Source: Streptomyces amritsarensis (lineage in GTDB: Bacteria; Actinomycetota; Actinomycetes; Streptomycetales; Streptomycetaceae). Taken from it: 64,000 nucleotides of DNA. The notes under the pieces were generated by a model. The model made no database searches. It was not told where the DNA came from and saw only the letters and a list, made by a program, of their open reading frames with translations. Within the stretch, counting starts at the first letter, position 1; every line of letters begins with the position of its first letter. This document shows positions 1-7,723 of the stretch, one piece after another. A program made the position numbers and the translations under genes. Where the stretch lies: contig NZ_MQUR01000033.1 of assembly GCF_001953875.1 (NCBI RefSeq), positions 1 to 64,000 of the forward strand, given 5' to 3'.

Positions 1-28
1 GGCTCCGCGCCCAGGGGGTCGCGGAGCC
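1..28 (-). terminator. Terminator-like hairpin after cbtA
   Basis: A perfect 9-bp inverted repeat (1-9 with 20-28, loop of 10 bases) lies 24 bases beyond the cbtA stop codon. It has no clear U-tract, as is usual in streptomycetes. Its position suggests it ends the cbtBA transcript; anything left of the window is unseen. Confidence 0.55.
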
Positions 29-52
29 CGTGCACGGGACGGGATGGTGGGA

Positions 53-883
53 TCAGCCGAGGGCGGGCGCCTGCTGCTGAGCCGTCACTTCCGTGCCGTC
101 GGTGCGGGTGTCCAGGAGCTTGTGCGCCAGGACGCCGAAGACGACGGCGAACACCGTCCACAGGACGAGCTGGACGGCCAGCGAGGCCATCCGGAACTCC
201 CACAGCAGGGCCGCGGGGAAACCGGGCTGGACCGCGTCGCTGTTGTCCGGCAGGAACACGAACGCCAGGGCGGTGGCGACGACGAAGCCGCCCGCCGCGG
301 CGAGCGTCGCGTTCCAGTTGCCCAGGCGCGGTGCCAACCGTCGCCCGAGGATGATCGCGCCGACGCCGAGCAGCACGCTCAGCAGGATCATCAGGAAGAA
401 CAGCGTGGTGCGCTGCCCGATCGTGTCCGGGTTGCCGACCGCCGGCGGGGTCGCCGGGTACTTGAGGAACGGCACCAGGTACACCAGGGCGAACGCACCC
501 GCCCCGGTGAGCGCGGCCGTGGCCCGCGGGCTGAACCTGCCGACGCGGCCGAGGGCGAACGAGAACGCGAGCGAGGCGATACCGCCCAGCGCGACCCCGT
601 AGACCAGGACGCCGGTGGCCAGGCCGACGGTCGACTGGACCGGCCGGCTGACGAGCTCTTCCTCCTCCTCGGCGGCCCCGCCCGACGTGGCGTCACCACC
701 GTGCCCGGCGTGGCCGCTCGGGGCGCCCGCGGCGTCCTGGGCGGCGGCCGCCTCCTCCACGGCGATGGAGCCCCGTACCGGCGGCTCACCCACCACGTAG
801 GCGACGGCGAAGGCGAACAGGCCGGCGATCAGGCCCGCGAGCATGCCGCGGACCAGCAGACCTCTGACAGTGGAGGCGTACAT
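53..883 (-). CDS. cbtA: CbtA-family cobalt transporter subunit
   Basis: This is a 276-residue membrane protein of the CbtA family, thought to form the membrane core of a cobalt uptake system that works with CbtB. About six hydrophobic segments are visible (near residues 9-30, 82-108, 120-140, 155-178, 190-210 and 228-250). A soluble insert after the first segment carries a short His/Gly stretch (SGHAGHGG, about 56-63) followed by an acidic run, plausible for metal capture. The ATG at 883 lies 12 bases after the cbtB stop codon, so the two genes are co-transcribed behind a cobalamin riboswitch. Transport of cobalt is family knowledge; the substrate is supported here by the riboswitch context. 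Confidence 0.85.
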   Translation of the reverse strand: MYASTVRGLLVRGMLAGLIAGLFAFAVAYVVGEPPVRGSIAVEEAAAAQDAAGAPSGHAGHGGDATSGGAAEEEEELVSRPVQSTVGLATGVLVYGVALGGIASLAFSFALGRVGRFSPRATAALTGAGAFALVYLVPFLKYPATPPAVGNPDTIGQRTTLFFLMILLSVLLGVGAIILGRRLAPRLGNWNATLAAAGGFVVATALAFVFLPDNSDAVQPGFPAALLWEFRMASLAVQLVLWTVFAVVFGVLAHKLLDTRTDGTEVTAQQQAPALG

Positions 884-895
884 GTGCGAGGCCTC

Positions 896-1123
896 TCAGT
901 GGCAGGGGAAGCCGAGCAGGTGGCGACCGTCGTGCACCCACTCGTGCACGCCCTCGCCGGCGAACACGGCGGTCGCGCCCTGCTCGGCGCCGACGAAGTA
1001 GAGGGCCACGAGCATCAGGAGACCGACGAAGGCTGCCCAGGGCAGTACCGCGCGCACGGGCAGCGGAGCCGACGGCGAGACGGCGGGGGTGGATATGGCA
1101 GCGGAAGCGACAGCCTCGGCCAT
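896..1123 (-). CDS. cbtB: CbtB-family cobalt transporter accessory subunit
   Basis: This 75-residue protein has one transmembrane segment (about residues 25-45) and a C-terminal metal-binding-like tail ending HEWVHDGRHLLGFPCH, which is the hallmark of CbtB. The ATG at 1123 is chosen because a strong AAGGAGG ribosome binding site sits 9 bases upstream; an open frame extends further 5' but runs through the riboswitch and is not expected to be translated. It is the first gene of the cbtBA operon. Probable role: presenting cobalt to CbtA at the membrane for cobalamin synthesis. Confidence 0.88.
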   Translation of the reverse strand: MAEAVASAAISTPAVSPSAPLPVRAVLPWAAFVGLLMLVALYFVGAEQGATAVFAGEGVHEWVHDGRHLLGFPCH

Positions 1124-1171
1124 GATGGAACCTCCTTGGGGAACAACGCGTCCCATACGGTGGTGCAGGAC

Positions 1172-1290
1172 GACGGTCCTCGGGTCTGACTCGCCGCGAA
1201 GCCCTCCGGGAGGGCACCGCAGCACACAGTGGCGCGACCATGCCGGATTCACACCGGGCTTCCGTCTCGCCGTCGTCGCTATGTCTTTAT
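1172..1290 (-). promoter_or_regulatory. Cobalamin (B12) riboswitch upstream of cbtB
   Basis: Read on the minus strand, the leader contains the conserved core CCGGTGTGAATCCGG, then ATGGTCGCGCCACTGTG and, further down, a B12-box-like GCGAGTCAGACCC (1181-1193). These are the signature elements of the cobalamin riboswitch, in the right order and about 50-120 bases upstream of the cbtB start. When adenosylcobalamin is abundant it should fold to block expression of cbtBA. Boundaries are approximate. Confidence 0.9.
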
Positions 1291-1487
1291 GTCGCGTTGA
1301 CGCTACAGTGCGGCGGCCCCGCGGCCAAGACCGTGAGTTCCTGATCACACACCTACGCCGCGGTCATGCCGTGCGGACCGCTTCGGGAAACGCCGAACGC
1401 CCCGCGAGCGGGCCGTGACTGCTGCTAGAATCACCGTCGTTGGCCTTCGGCGTGCGTCCTGCGTGCATGCGTTCGGAGGCTTTTTTC

Positions 1488-2705
1488 ATGCCTGCGCACC
1501 TGACCACCAGCCATGATCCCGCCCCCGCCCCCTCCCTCGGCTACCGGAAGCTGCTCCGCAGCACGGAGTTCGGCGGTCTCTACGTCAGCTTCACCCTCAC
1601 CGCCGCCGCGGGCGCCCTGTCCGGCATCGCGCTCGGCACACTGGTCGACCGGCAGACCGGTTCGCCGTTCCTCACCGCCGTCAGCATGTACGGGGCCACC
1701 TTCGCGACGGTCCTCGGCGCGCTGACGCTGATGTCGGTCGCCGACGGGAAGCGGCCGCGCCGCACCCTCCTCCTGCTCCAACTCGCCTCACTCGCGGGCC
1801 TCTGCGCCCAGGCGGCCCCCGGGCTGCCGCTCGCGGCCCGTTTCGCCCTCCTGCTGCTCCTCGGCTTCTTCCAGTCCCTGGGCACGGGCGCGCGGCTCGG
1901 GCTGCTCGCCGAGGTCGTGCCGGCTTCCGGATACGCGCCGGCCCGTTCGCTGATGAACGTCACCGCCGGCACCGCGGCGCTCCTCGGCTACGCCGGCGGC
2001 GCCGTACTGCTGCGGTACGAGGGCCCCCAAGGGGTCTTCGCCGTCGCCGCCTGCCTCACCGCCCTCGGGGCGGTCGCGGTCGCGGCCACCGTCCGCGAGC
2101 ACTCGGTGCGGCTCACCCGCCGGCCGGGCCTGCGGCAGACGTGGCGGACGAACGCCGAACTGTTCTCCCACCCCGGCCGGCGGGCCCTGCTGCTGGCCCT
2201 GTGGGTCCCCAACGGCCTGATCGTCGGCTGCGAGGCCCTCTTCGTCTCCTACGACCCCGGCCACGCCGGGATTTTCCTGGCCGCCGGGTCCGCCGGCATG
2301 CTCCTCGGCGACCTGATCGTCGGCAGGCTGCTCTCCGCCGGGCGGCGCCGCCGCCTCACCTCCGCCCTGCGGCTGCTGCTCGCCGCCCCCTTCCTGCTCT
2401 TCGCCGTCCACCCGCCCACCCCCGTCCTCGCGGTCGCGGTGTTCCTCGCCGGCGCCGGGTTCGCGGCGACCCTGCCGCTCCAGGAACGGCTGCTGGAACT
2501 CACGCCCGAGGCGATCCGCGGGCAGGCCCAAGGGGTCGAGTCGGCGGGACGGATGACCTGGCAGGGCCTGGGCGCCGCGATCGCCGGCGGCCTGGCCCAG
2601 TACCTCGGCGCCGGCACGGCGATGGCCCTCGCCGCCGCGGCCTCGCTCGCCGTCACCCTCCTCACCCGGCCGTCCCGCCGTGCGGGCGGCGCCGGGCCGA
2701 TCTGA
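1488..2705 (+). CDS. MFS transporter
   Basis: A 405-residue, strongly hydrophobic protein with about 12 membrane segments and an internal two-fold layout, consistent with a major facilitator superfamily exporter in the cytoplasmic membrane. The segment with GTLVDRQTG between the second and third helices resembles the MFS motif A loop. The ATG at 1488 is preferred because TCGGAGGC sits 8 bases upstream; a TTG at 1440 in the same frame has no ribosome binding site. A TAGAAT box at 1426-1431 could be the -10 element, giving a leader of about 50 bases. The substrate cannot be told from sequence, and no dedicated regulator is adjacent. Confidence 0.8.
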   Translation: MPAHLTTSHDPAPAPSLGYRKLLRSTEFGGLYVSFTLTAAAGALSGIALGTLVDRQTGSPFLTAVSMYGATFATVLGALTLMSVADGKRPRRTLLLLQLASLAGLCAQAAPGLPLAARFALLLLLGFFQSLGTGARLGLLAEVVPASGYAPARSLMNVTAGTAALLGYAGGAVLLRYEGPQGVFAVAACLTALGAVAVAATVREHSVRLTRRPGLRQTWRTNAELFSHPGRRALLLALWVPNGLIVGCEALFVSYDPGHAGIFLAAGSAGMLLGDLIVGRLLSAGRRRRLTSALRLLLAAPFLLFAVHPPTPVLAVAVFLAGAGFAATLPLQERLLELTPEAIRGQAQGVESAGRMTWQGLGAAIAGGLAQYLGAGTAMALAAAASLAVTLLTRPSRRAGGAGPI

Positions 2706-2773
2706 CGGCCGCCGGTCAGGGGATGCCGGGCGCCGCCCGCACGACTATTCGTGCACCTGTTCGGTTATGGGTT

Positions 2774-2779
2774 TAGGCT
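2774..2779 (+). promoter_or_regulatory. -10 box of a probable leaderless promoter
   Basis: TAGGCT ends 6 bases before the ATG at 2786, and no ribosome binding site is present between them. This is the TANNNT arrangement typical of leaderless actinobacterial mRNAs, so transcription probably starts at or next to the start codon of the AlkB-like gene. Confidence 0.55.
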
Positions 2780-2785
2780 GGGTCC

Positions 2786-3421
2786 ATGCACGCGCTCCAG
2801 GGTCTCCAGGGTTCCCTCTTCGACCAGGGCGACGAGATCGGCCTCGGCCCCCTCGACGGACTGCGCCGGACCGATCTCGGCGCCGGCGCCTGGGTCGACC
2901 ACCTGCCCGGCTGGCTGCGCGGCGCCGACGCGCTCTTCGAGCGGCTGGCCGCCGACGTGCCCTGGCGCGCCGAGCGGCGCCAGATGTACGAGCGGGAGGT
3001 GGAGGTGCCCCGGCTGCTCGCGTTCTACGGCGAGGACGAGGCCCTGCCGCACGCCTCACTCGTCGCGGCCCGCGACGCGCTGAGCGGCCACTACGCCGCC
3101 GAGCTGGGCGAGCCGTTCGCCACCGCCGGGCTGTGCCTGTACCGCGACGGGCGGGACAGCGTCGCCTGGCACGGCGACCGGACCGGCCGTTCCTCGACCG
3201 AGGACACCATGGTCGCCATCGTCTCCGTCGGCGACCCGCGCGACCTGGCCTTCCGCCCCCGCGACGGCGGGCCCACCCTGCTGCGGCTGCCGCTGGGCCA
3301 CGGCGACCTCGTGGTCATGGGCGGCTCCTGCCAGCGGACGAGGGAACACGCCGTACCGAAGTCCGTGCGCGCCGTCGGGCCCCGCATCAGCGTCCAGTTC
3401 CGTACCCGGGGCGTGCGCTGA
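2786..3421 (+). CDS. AlkB-like 2-oxoglutarate/Fe(II) dioxygenase
   Basis: A 211-residue protein of the AlkB family, which removes alkyl groups from nucleic-acid bases by oxidative demethylation using Fe(II) and 2-oxoglutarate. The iron ligands are visible as H129-x-D131 (in WHGDR) and H188 (in REHAVPK), and the 2-oxoglutarate-binding arginines as R200 and R206 (PRISVQFR). Length and motif spacing fit the bacterial and ALKBH2/3-like group. The gene stands alone and appears to be leaderless. The substrate (DNA or RNA) is not decided by the sequence. Confidence 0.88.
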   Translation: MHALQGLQGSLFDQGDEIGLGPLDGLRRTDLGAGAWVDHLPGWLRGADALFERLAADVPWRAERRQMYEREVEVPRLLAFYGEDEALPHASLVAARDALSGHYAAELGEPFATAGLCLYRDGRDSVAWHGDRTGRSSTEDTMVAIVSVGDPRDLAFRPRDGGPTLLRLPLGHGDLVVMGGSCQRTREHAVPKSVRAVGPRISVQFRTRGVR

Positions 3422-3443
3422 CCGCGGTCCCGCGCGGGCCGGG

Positions 3444-3761
3444 TCAGACGCGGGTCCGCACGTCGACGCCCGGCTCCTTCGAGGGGCGCGCAGCCGAGGC
3501 CGCCGAGTGCAGTGAGCGCAGGGCCAGCATCAGGATCCCGATGTCGTCCAGATAGACCGGGTCCGGAATCAGGTCCACGGGCGAGACGGTGTAGACGAGC
3601 GCGGCCCAGAACAGCGCCTTGTCGTGCAGCGGGATGCCCGCGTCGAGCAGCAGCCGCCGCGCCTTGAGCACGCGCACGAACATCACGGCCGCGACCACGG
3701 CGAGCCCCGCCATGACGACCGCGCCCACGATGAGCCAGACCGTTCCGTCCATGGCGCCCAT
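3444..3761 (-). CDS. DUF1232/YkvA-like small membrane protein
   Basis: A 105-residue protein with an N-terminal transmembrane helix (about residues 8-30) followed by the compact DUF1232-type signature: DKALFWAALVYTVSPVDLIPD, then a short helix with DDIGILMLALRSL. The family is widespread and has no firmly known function. Two in-frame ATG codons at 3761 and 3752 are equally possible starts; neither has a clear ribosome binding site. It lies tail-to-tail with the AlkB-like gene (22-base gap). Confidence 0.75.
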   Translation of the reverse strand: MGAMDGTVWLIVGAVVMAGLAVVAAVMFVRVLKARRLLLDAGIPLHDKALFWAALVYTVSPVDLIPDPVYLDDIGILMLALRSLHSAASAARPSKEPGVDVRTRV

Positions 3762-3807
3762 ATACCCCGATTCCGGTCGGTGATACCCCCGCGTCGGCCG
3801 GAGCCGC

Positions 3808-4272
3808 TCAGGCCCCCTGCCCGCGCAGCCGGCGTCCGACCTCGCCCAGCCCCTCGGCGAGTGCGTCGAGCTGGGCCGGGGTCAGGACGTCGACGAGGAC
3901 CTCGCGGACCGTGGCCACGTGCCCCGGGGCGGCCTCCTCCAGCTTCGCGCTGCCGGCGTCGGTGAGCACGGCGAAGACCCCGCGCACGTCGGAGGGGCAG
4001 CTGCGGCGGCGCACCAGCCCGGCCTTCTCCATCTGGGTGACCTGGTAGGTCAGGCCGCTCTTGGAGTTGATCAGGCCGTTGGCGAGCTCGGTCATCCGCA
4101 GTTCCCGGCCGGGTGCCGCGGCGAGCCGCACCAGGATCTCGTACTGCGGGTGCGAGAGCCCCGCGTCGTCCTTGAGCTGCTGGTCGAGGCGCCGGTTCAC
4201 CAGCGCCGAGGCGGCCAGGAAGCCGCTCCAGGCGCGCATCTCGCGCTCGTCCAGCCATCTCGGTTCAGCCAT
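3808..4272 (-). CDS. MarR-family transcriptional regulator
   Basis: A 154-residue winged-helix regulator of the MarR type. The N-terminal helix (WSGFLAASALVNRRLDQQL) is the dimerisation region; the central segment ELRMTELANGLINSKSGLTYQVTQMEKAGLV carries the recognition helix, and RRRSCPSDVRGVFAVLTDAG forms the wing with the usual D-x-R pair. It is transcribed divergently from the DoxX gene, and the 121-base gap holds two near-identical AT-rich boxes that are likely its operators. It probably represses itself and doxX and releases DNA on binding a phenolic ligand or on oxidation; it has a single cysteine (in RRRSCPSD). Confidence 0.87.
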   Translation of the reverse strand: MAEPRWLDEREMRAWSGFLAASALVNRRLDQQLKDDAGLSHPQYEILVRLAAAPGRELRMTELANGLINSKSGLTYQVTQMEKAGLVRRRSCPSDVRGVFAVLTDAGSAKLEEAAPGHVATVREVLVDVLTPAQLDALAEGLGEVGRRLRGQGA

Positions 4273-4293
4273 GGCCCCACCCTACACGGGTTG

Positions 4294-4344
4294 TTCGAAT
4301 TTGAATCACCGGTTAGGGTCCGTGTGCAGCGGTTCGAATTTGAA
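4294..4344. promoter_or_regulatory. Paired MarR operator-like boxes
   Basis: The 12-mer TTCGAATTTGAA occurs at 4294-4305 and again at 4333-4344, 39 bases apart, between the divergent MarR and doxX genes. Each is itself a near-palindrome. The flanks are mirror images: GGGTTG precedes the first, and CAACC follows the second. These are the only AT-rich islands in the region, so they are very likely operator sites. Confidence 0.7.
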
Positions 4345-4393
4345 CAACCTTCCACCTGCCTCCCCGGGCCGCACGACCGAAAAGGACCCCACG

Positions 4394-4957
4394 ATGACCA
4401 GCCCCTCCGTCGCCGCGACGAAGCCGCAGGCCACCGCGCCGGCCGCACAGTCCCTGCCCGCCGCCCCCTCCACCGCCGGCCACGACGCCGGCCTGCTGCT
4501 CCTGCGCCTCGTCCTCGGCCTGACCATGGCCGGACACGGCGCGCAGAAGCTCTTCGGCTGGTTCGGCGGCGGCGGCATCAGCGGCACCGGCCAGTTCTTC
4601 ACCGCCAGCGGCTACCCCGCCGGCGACGCGATGGCCGTCCTCGCCGGCCTGACCGAGACCCTCGGCGGCCTCGGGCTCGCCGCCGGCCTGCTCACCCCGC
4701 TCGCCGCAGCCGCCGTCGCCGGCACCCTCGTCAACGCCATCGCCGTCCACGGCACCGGCTCCTTCTTCGCCCCGGCCGGCATCGAGTACGAACTCCTGCT
4801 CACCGCGGCCGCCGCGGCCCTCGCCCTCACCGGCCCCGGCCGCTACGCCGTCGACCGCCTCCTCCCCGTCCTGCGCGCCCACCGCCCGGCGCACGGAGCC
4901 CTGGCCCTCGCCCTCGGCGCCGTCCTCGCCGCCGTCATGCTCCTCGTGCGCAGCTAG
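4394..4957 (+). CDS. DoxX-family membrane protein
   Basis: A 187-residue protein with a 28-residue polar N-terminus and then four membrane helices, matching the DoxX/SURF4-like family. The typical opening helix LLLLRLVLGLTMAGHGAQKLFGWFGG is followed by the Gly-rich loop GGGGISGTGQFF. Members are linked to thiol stress and thiosulfate/quinone chemistry, but no catalytic residue can be named here. The ATG at 4394 has AAAGGA upstream. A fifth hydrophobic stretch lies at the extreme C-terminus. It is probably controlled by the divergent MarR protein. Confidence 0.83.
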   Translation: MTSPSVAATKPQATAPAAQSLPAAPSTAGHDAGLLLLRLVLGLTMAGHGAQKLFGWFGGGGISGTGQFFTASGYPAGDAMAVLAGLTETLGGLGLAAGLLTPLAAAAVAGTLVNAIAVHGTGSFFAPAGIEYELLLTAAAAALALTGPGRYAVDRLLPVLRAHRPAHGALALALGAVLAAVMLLVRS

Positions 4958-4969
4958 CCTTGAGGGCAC

Positions 4970-4994
4970 CCGTCCGGCGGATCAGGCCGGACGG
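4970..4994 (+). terminator. Terminator-like hairpin after doxX
   Basis: A perfect 9-bp stem (4970-4978 with 4986-4994, 7-base loop) starts 13 bases after the DoxX stop codon. No U-tract follows. Confidence 0.55.
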
Positions 4995-5019
4995 CCCCTG
5001 CGGGTCCGCGCTCGGGGGT

Positions 5020-5049
5020 GTCCGGGGCGGTGGCTGATTGGCCCCGGAC
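5020..5049 (+). promoter_or_regulatory. Leader hairpin before the GH15 gene
   Basis: A second perfect 9-bp inverted repeat (5020-5028 with 5041-5049, 12-base loop) ends just 4 bases before the AGGGGAAG ribosome binding site of the GH15 gene. It may be a second terminator for doxX or a leader structure that affects GH15 translation. Confidence 0.4.
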
Positions 5050-5070
5050 ATTCAGGGGAAGAGCGCACAA

Positions 5071-6873
5071 ATGACACAACCCATCGAAGACTACGCACTC
5101 ATCGGCGACCTCATGACCAGCGCACTGGTCGGCCGCGACGGGTCCATCGACTGGCTGTGCCTGCCGCGCTTCGACTCGGCGGCCTGCTTCGCCAGGCTCC
5201 TCGGCGACCAGGAGAACGGCCACTGGCGCATCGCCCCCCTCGACGCCGCCGACGGCGAGCGGTGCACCCGCCGCGCCTACGTCGACGGCACACTGGTCCT
5301 GGAGTCGTACTGGGAGACCGGGACCGGCACCGTCAAGGTCACCGACTTCATGCCGCAACGCGAGGTCGCCCCCGACGTCGTCCGCATCGTCGAAGGCATC
5401 AGCGGCACCGTCAGGATGCTCAGCACCCTGCGCCTGCGCTTCGACTACGGCCACGTCGTGCCCTGGGTGCGCCGCAGCGACGGCGACCGCGTCGCCGTCG
5501 CCGGACCCGACTCCGCCTGGTTCCGCAGCGAACCCCCCGTCCGCACCTGGGGCGAGGCCAACAGCACCCGCTCCCAGTTCCCGGTCACCGCCGGCCGCCG
5601 TGTCGCCTTCGTCCTGACCTGGCACCCCTCGCACGAACCGCGCCCCGAACCCACCGATCCCTTCGAGGCCCTGGACACCAGCCTCGCCGACTGGCGCGAG
5701 TGGACCTCCCAGTGCCGCTACGACGGCCCCTACAGGGAAGCGGTCACCCGCTCCCTGATCACCCTCAAGGCCCTCACCTACGCCCCGACCGGCGGGATCG
5801 CCGCCGCCGCCACGACCTCCCTGCCCGAGGAGATCGGCGGCGTCCGCAACTGGGACTACCGCTACTGCTGGCTGCGCGACTCCACCCTCACCCTCGGCTC
5901 CCTCCTCACCACCGGATTCCTCGACGAGGCCCGCGCCTGGCGCGAGTGGCTCCTGCGCGCCGTCGCCGGCGCCCCCGAGGACCTCCAGATCATGTACGGG
6001 ATCGCGGGCGAGCGGAGGATCCCCGAGAGCGAACTGCCCTGGCTGAGCGGCTACGCCTCCTCCGCCCCGGTCCGTGTCGGCAACGCCGCCGTCAACCAGC
6101 TGCAACTCGACGTGTACGGGGAGGTCATCGACTCCCTGCACCTGGCCAGGTCCGCCGGGCTGCCCGCCGAAGCCCACTCCTGGCGCATCCAGCTCGCACT
6201 CCTGGACTTCCTGGAGCAGAACTGGCACCGGCCGGACGAGGGCCTGTGGGAGGTCCGCGGACCCCGCCGCCACTTCGTGCACTCCAAGGTGATGGCCTGG
6301 GTGGCCGCGGACCGGGCCGTACGGACGCTGGAGGAGGACCCCTCGCTGCCCGGCGAGCCGGACCGCTGGCGCGCCATGCGCGACGCGGTCCACCGCGACG
6401 TCTGCGACAACGGCTTCGACCCCGAGCGCAACACCTTCACCCAGTACTACGGCTCCAGCGAACTCGACGCCGCGACCCTGCTCATCCCCCGCGTCGGATT
6501 CCTGCCGCCCGACGACCCGCGGGTCACCGGAACGGTCGACGCGGTGCGCGCCGAACTCGGCCGCAGCGGACTGGTCCGCCGCTACAGCACCACCGACACC
6601 GACGACGGACTGCCCGGCGACGAAGGCGCCTTCCTCGCCTGCTCGTTCTGGCTCGCCGACGCCCTGCAGCTGACCGGACGCGAGGACGAGGCCCGCATCC
6701 TGTTCGAACGGCTGCTGACGGTGTGCAACGACGTGGGACTGCTCGCAGAGGAGTACGACCCCGTCTCCGGGCGCCAACTCGGAAACTTCCCCCAGGCTTT
6801 CAGCCACGTCGGCCTCGTCAACACCGCGCTCACCCTGGCCGGCATGGAAAAGCGGACGACCGAGGCGGGCTGA
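5071..6873 (+). CDS. Glycoside hydrolase family 15 protein (trehalase-like)
   Basis: A 600-residue cytoplasmic protein of the GH15 type. The N-terminus IEDYALIGDLMTSALVGRDGSIDWL is characteristic of the actinobacterial trehalase-like branch. The (alpha/alpha)6 catalytic domain shows NWDYRYCWLRDS (about 260-271) and LLAEEYDP (E560/E561), the region of the second catalytic acid. Mycobacterial relatives hydrolyse trehalose, so trehalose breakdown is the best guess; a glucoamylase-like or other alpha-glucoside activity is possible. No signal peptide is present. The ATG at 5071 has AGGGGAAG about 10 bases upstream. It is followed after 4 bases by a membrane protein gene, so the pair is an operon. 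Confidence 0.85.
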   Translation: MTQPIEDYALIGDLMTSALVGRDGSIDWLCLPRFDSAACFARLLGDQENGHWRIAPLDAADGERCTRRAYVDGTLVLESYWETGTGTVKVTDFMPQREVAPDVVRIVEGISGTVRMLSTLRLRFDYGHVVPWVRRSDGDRVAVAGPDSAWFRSEPPVRTWGEANSTRSQFPVTAGRRVAFVLTWHPSHEPRPEPTDPFEALDTSLADWREWTSQCRYDGPYREAVTRSLITLKALTYAPTGGIAAAATTSLPEEIGGVRNWDYRYCWLRDSTLTLGSLLTTGFLDEARAWREWLLRAVAGAPEDLQIMYGIAGERRIPESELPWLSGYASSAPVRVGNAAVNQLQLDVYGEVIDSLHLARSAGLPAEAHSWRIQLALLDFLEQNWHRPDEGLWEVRGPRRHFVHSKVMAWVAADRAVRTLEEDPSLPGEPDRWRAMRDAVHRDVCDNGFDPERNTFTQYYGSSELDAATLLIPRVGFLPPDDPRVTGTVDAVRAELGRSGLVRRYSTTDTDDGLPGDEGAFLACSFWLADALQLTGREDEARILFERLLTVCNDVGLLAEEYDPVSGRQLGNFPQAFSHVGLVNTALTLAGMEKRTTEAG

Positions 6874-6877
6874 GACA

Positions 6878-7723
6878 GTGCAGCTGCCCCAGCAGCACGC
6901 CGAAGGCGCGGGCCCCTTCACCACCCGGGTCACCTGGCAGCGCCCCGACGGGGAGACGGTGGTGTGGGAGTCGCGGCCCGCGCGCAGGCGCGGAACGCTC
7001 GCGGTCCGCAGCCCCGGAGAGACGGGCGCCAGGACCGCCACCGCCGACGCCGAAGCCCTGCGGCGCCTGCGCCGCCTCAACGGCATCGCCTCCGCCGCGT
7101 TCGTCGTCGGTGGCGCCCTCTTCGCCCTCGGCGCGGCCGTGTCCCAGTTCGGCTGGGGCACCACCGCGCAGAGCGCGGCGATCTACTTCGCGGGAGGACT
7201 GTTCTTCAACACCGGCGGCTACGTCTGCCTCCTCCAGGTGCTCAACGGACCCCGCCACACACCCGAGGACGGCGGCCGGCTGGTCACCTCCGCCTGGAAG
7301 TGGTGGGGATACGAGCCCATGCGCCTGGACTGGTTGAGCACCTTCGTGCTGTTCACCGGGACGCTGGTGTTCGGCATCAACCTTCTGGACTCCTTCCTCC
7401 AGGGGCTCACCGTCCAGCAGACCAACCGGCTGATCTGGACTCCCGACGTGATCGGATGCCTGCTCTTCCTGCTCTCCGGACACCTGGCCTTCGTCGAGAT
7501 CTGCCACCGTCCCTGGCCCTGCCTGCGCTCGCGCAGCCTCGGCTGGTGGGTCGTCGCGGTGAACCAGTTCGGCTCGGTGCTGTTCATGGTCTCGGCCGTG
7601 GCGGCCTTCACCCGGCCCGCCACCGGAAGCCTCGTCGACGCCGCCGTCGCCAACTGGGGGACGCTGCTGGGCGCCCTGTGCTTCTCCGCCGGCGGCGTGC
7701 TCCAGGCCTACGAACGGCCCTGA
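6878..7723 (+). CDS. Uncharacterised membrane protein (YrhK-like segments)
   Basis: A 281-residue protein with a 60-residue soluble N-terminus and about six membrane helices from residue 67 on. Helix pairs such as FVVGGALFALGAAV followed by IYFAGGLFFNTGGYVCLLQVLN are reminiscent of the small YrhK domain, here apparently more than once; this is a tentative reading. The GTG start at 6878 lies 4 bases after the GH15 stop, so it is co-transcribed and probably translationally coupled. Its 3' end overlaps the convergent phosphatase gene by 16 bases. Function unknown. Confidence 0.65.
   Translation: MQLPQQHAEGAGPFTTRVTWQRPDGETVVWESRPARRRGTLAVRSPGETGARTATADAEALRRLRRLNGIASAAFVVGGALFALGAAVSQFGWGTTAQSAAIYFAGGLFFNTGGYVCLLQVLNGPRHTPEDGGRLVTSAWKWWGYEPMRLDWLSTFVLFTGTLVFGINLLDSFLQGLTVQQTNRLIWTPDVIGCLLFLLSGHLAFVEICHRPWPCLRSRSLGWWVVAVNQFGSVLFMVSAVAAFTRPATGSLVDAAVANWGTLLGALCFSAGGVLQAYERP

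Noticed and set aside
4954..7164. Minus-strand open frame opposite the GH15 gene
   Set aside because: Gly/Val/Asp-rich shadow without motifs; GH15 is certain on the plus strand.
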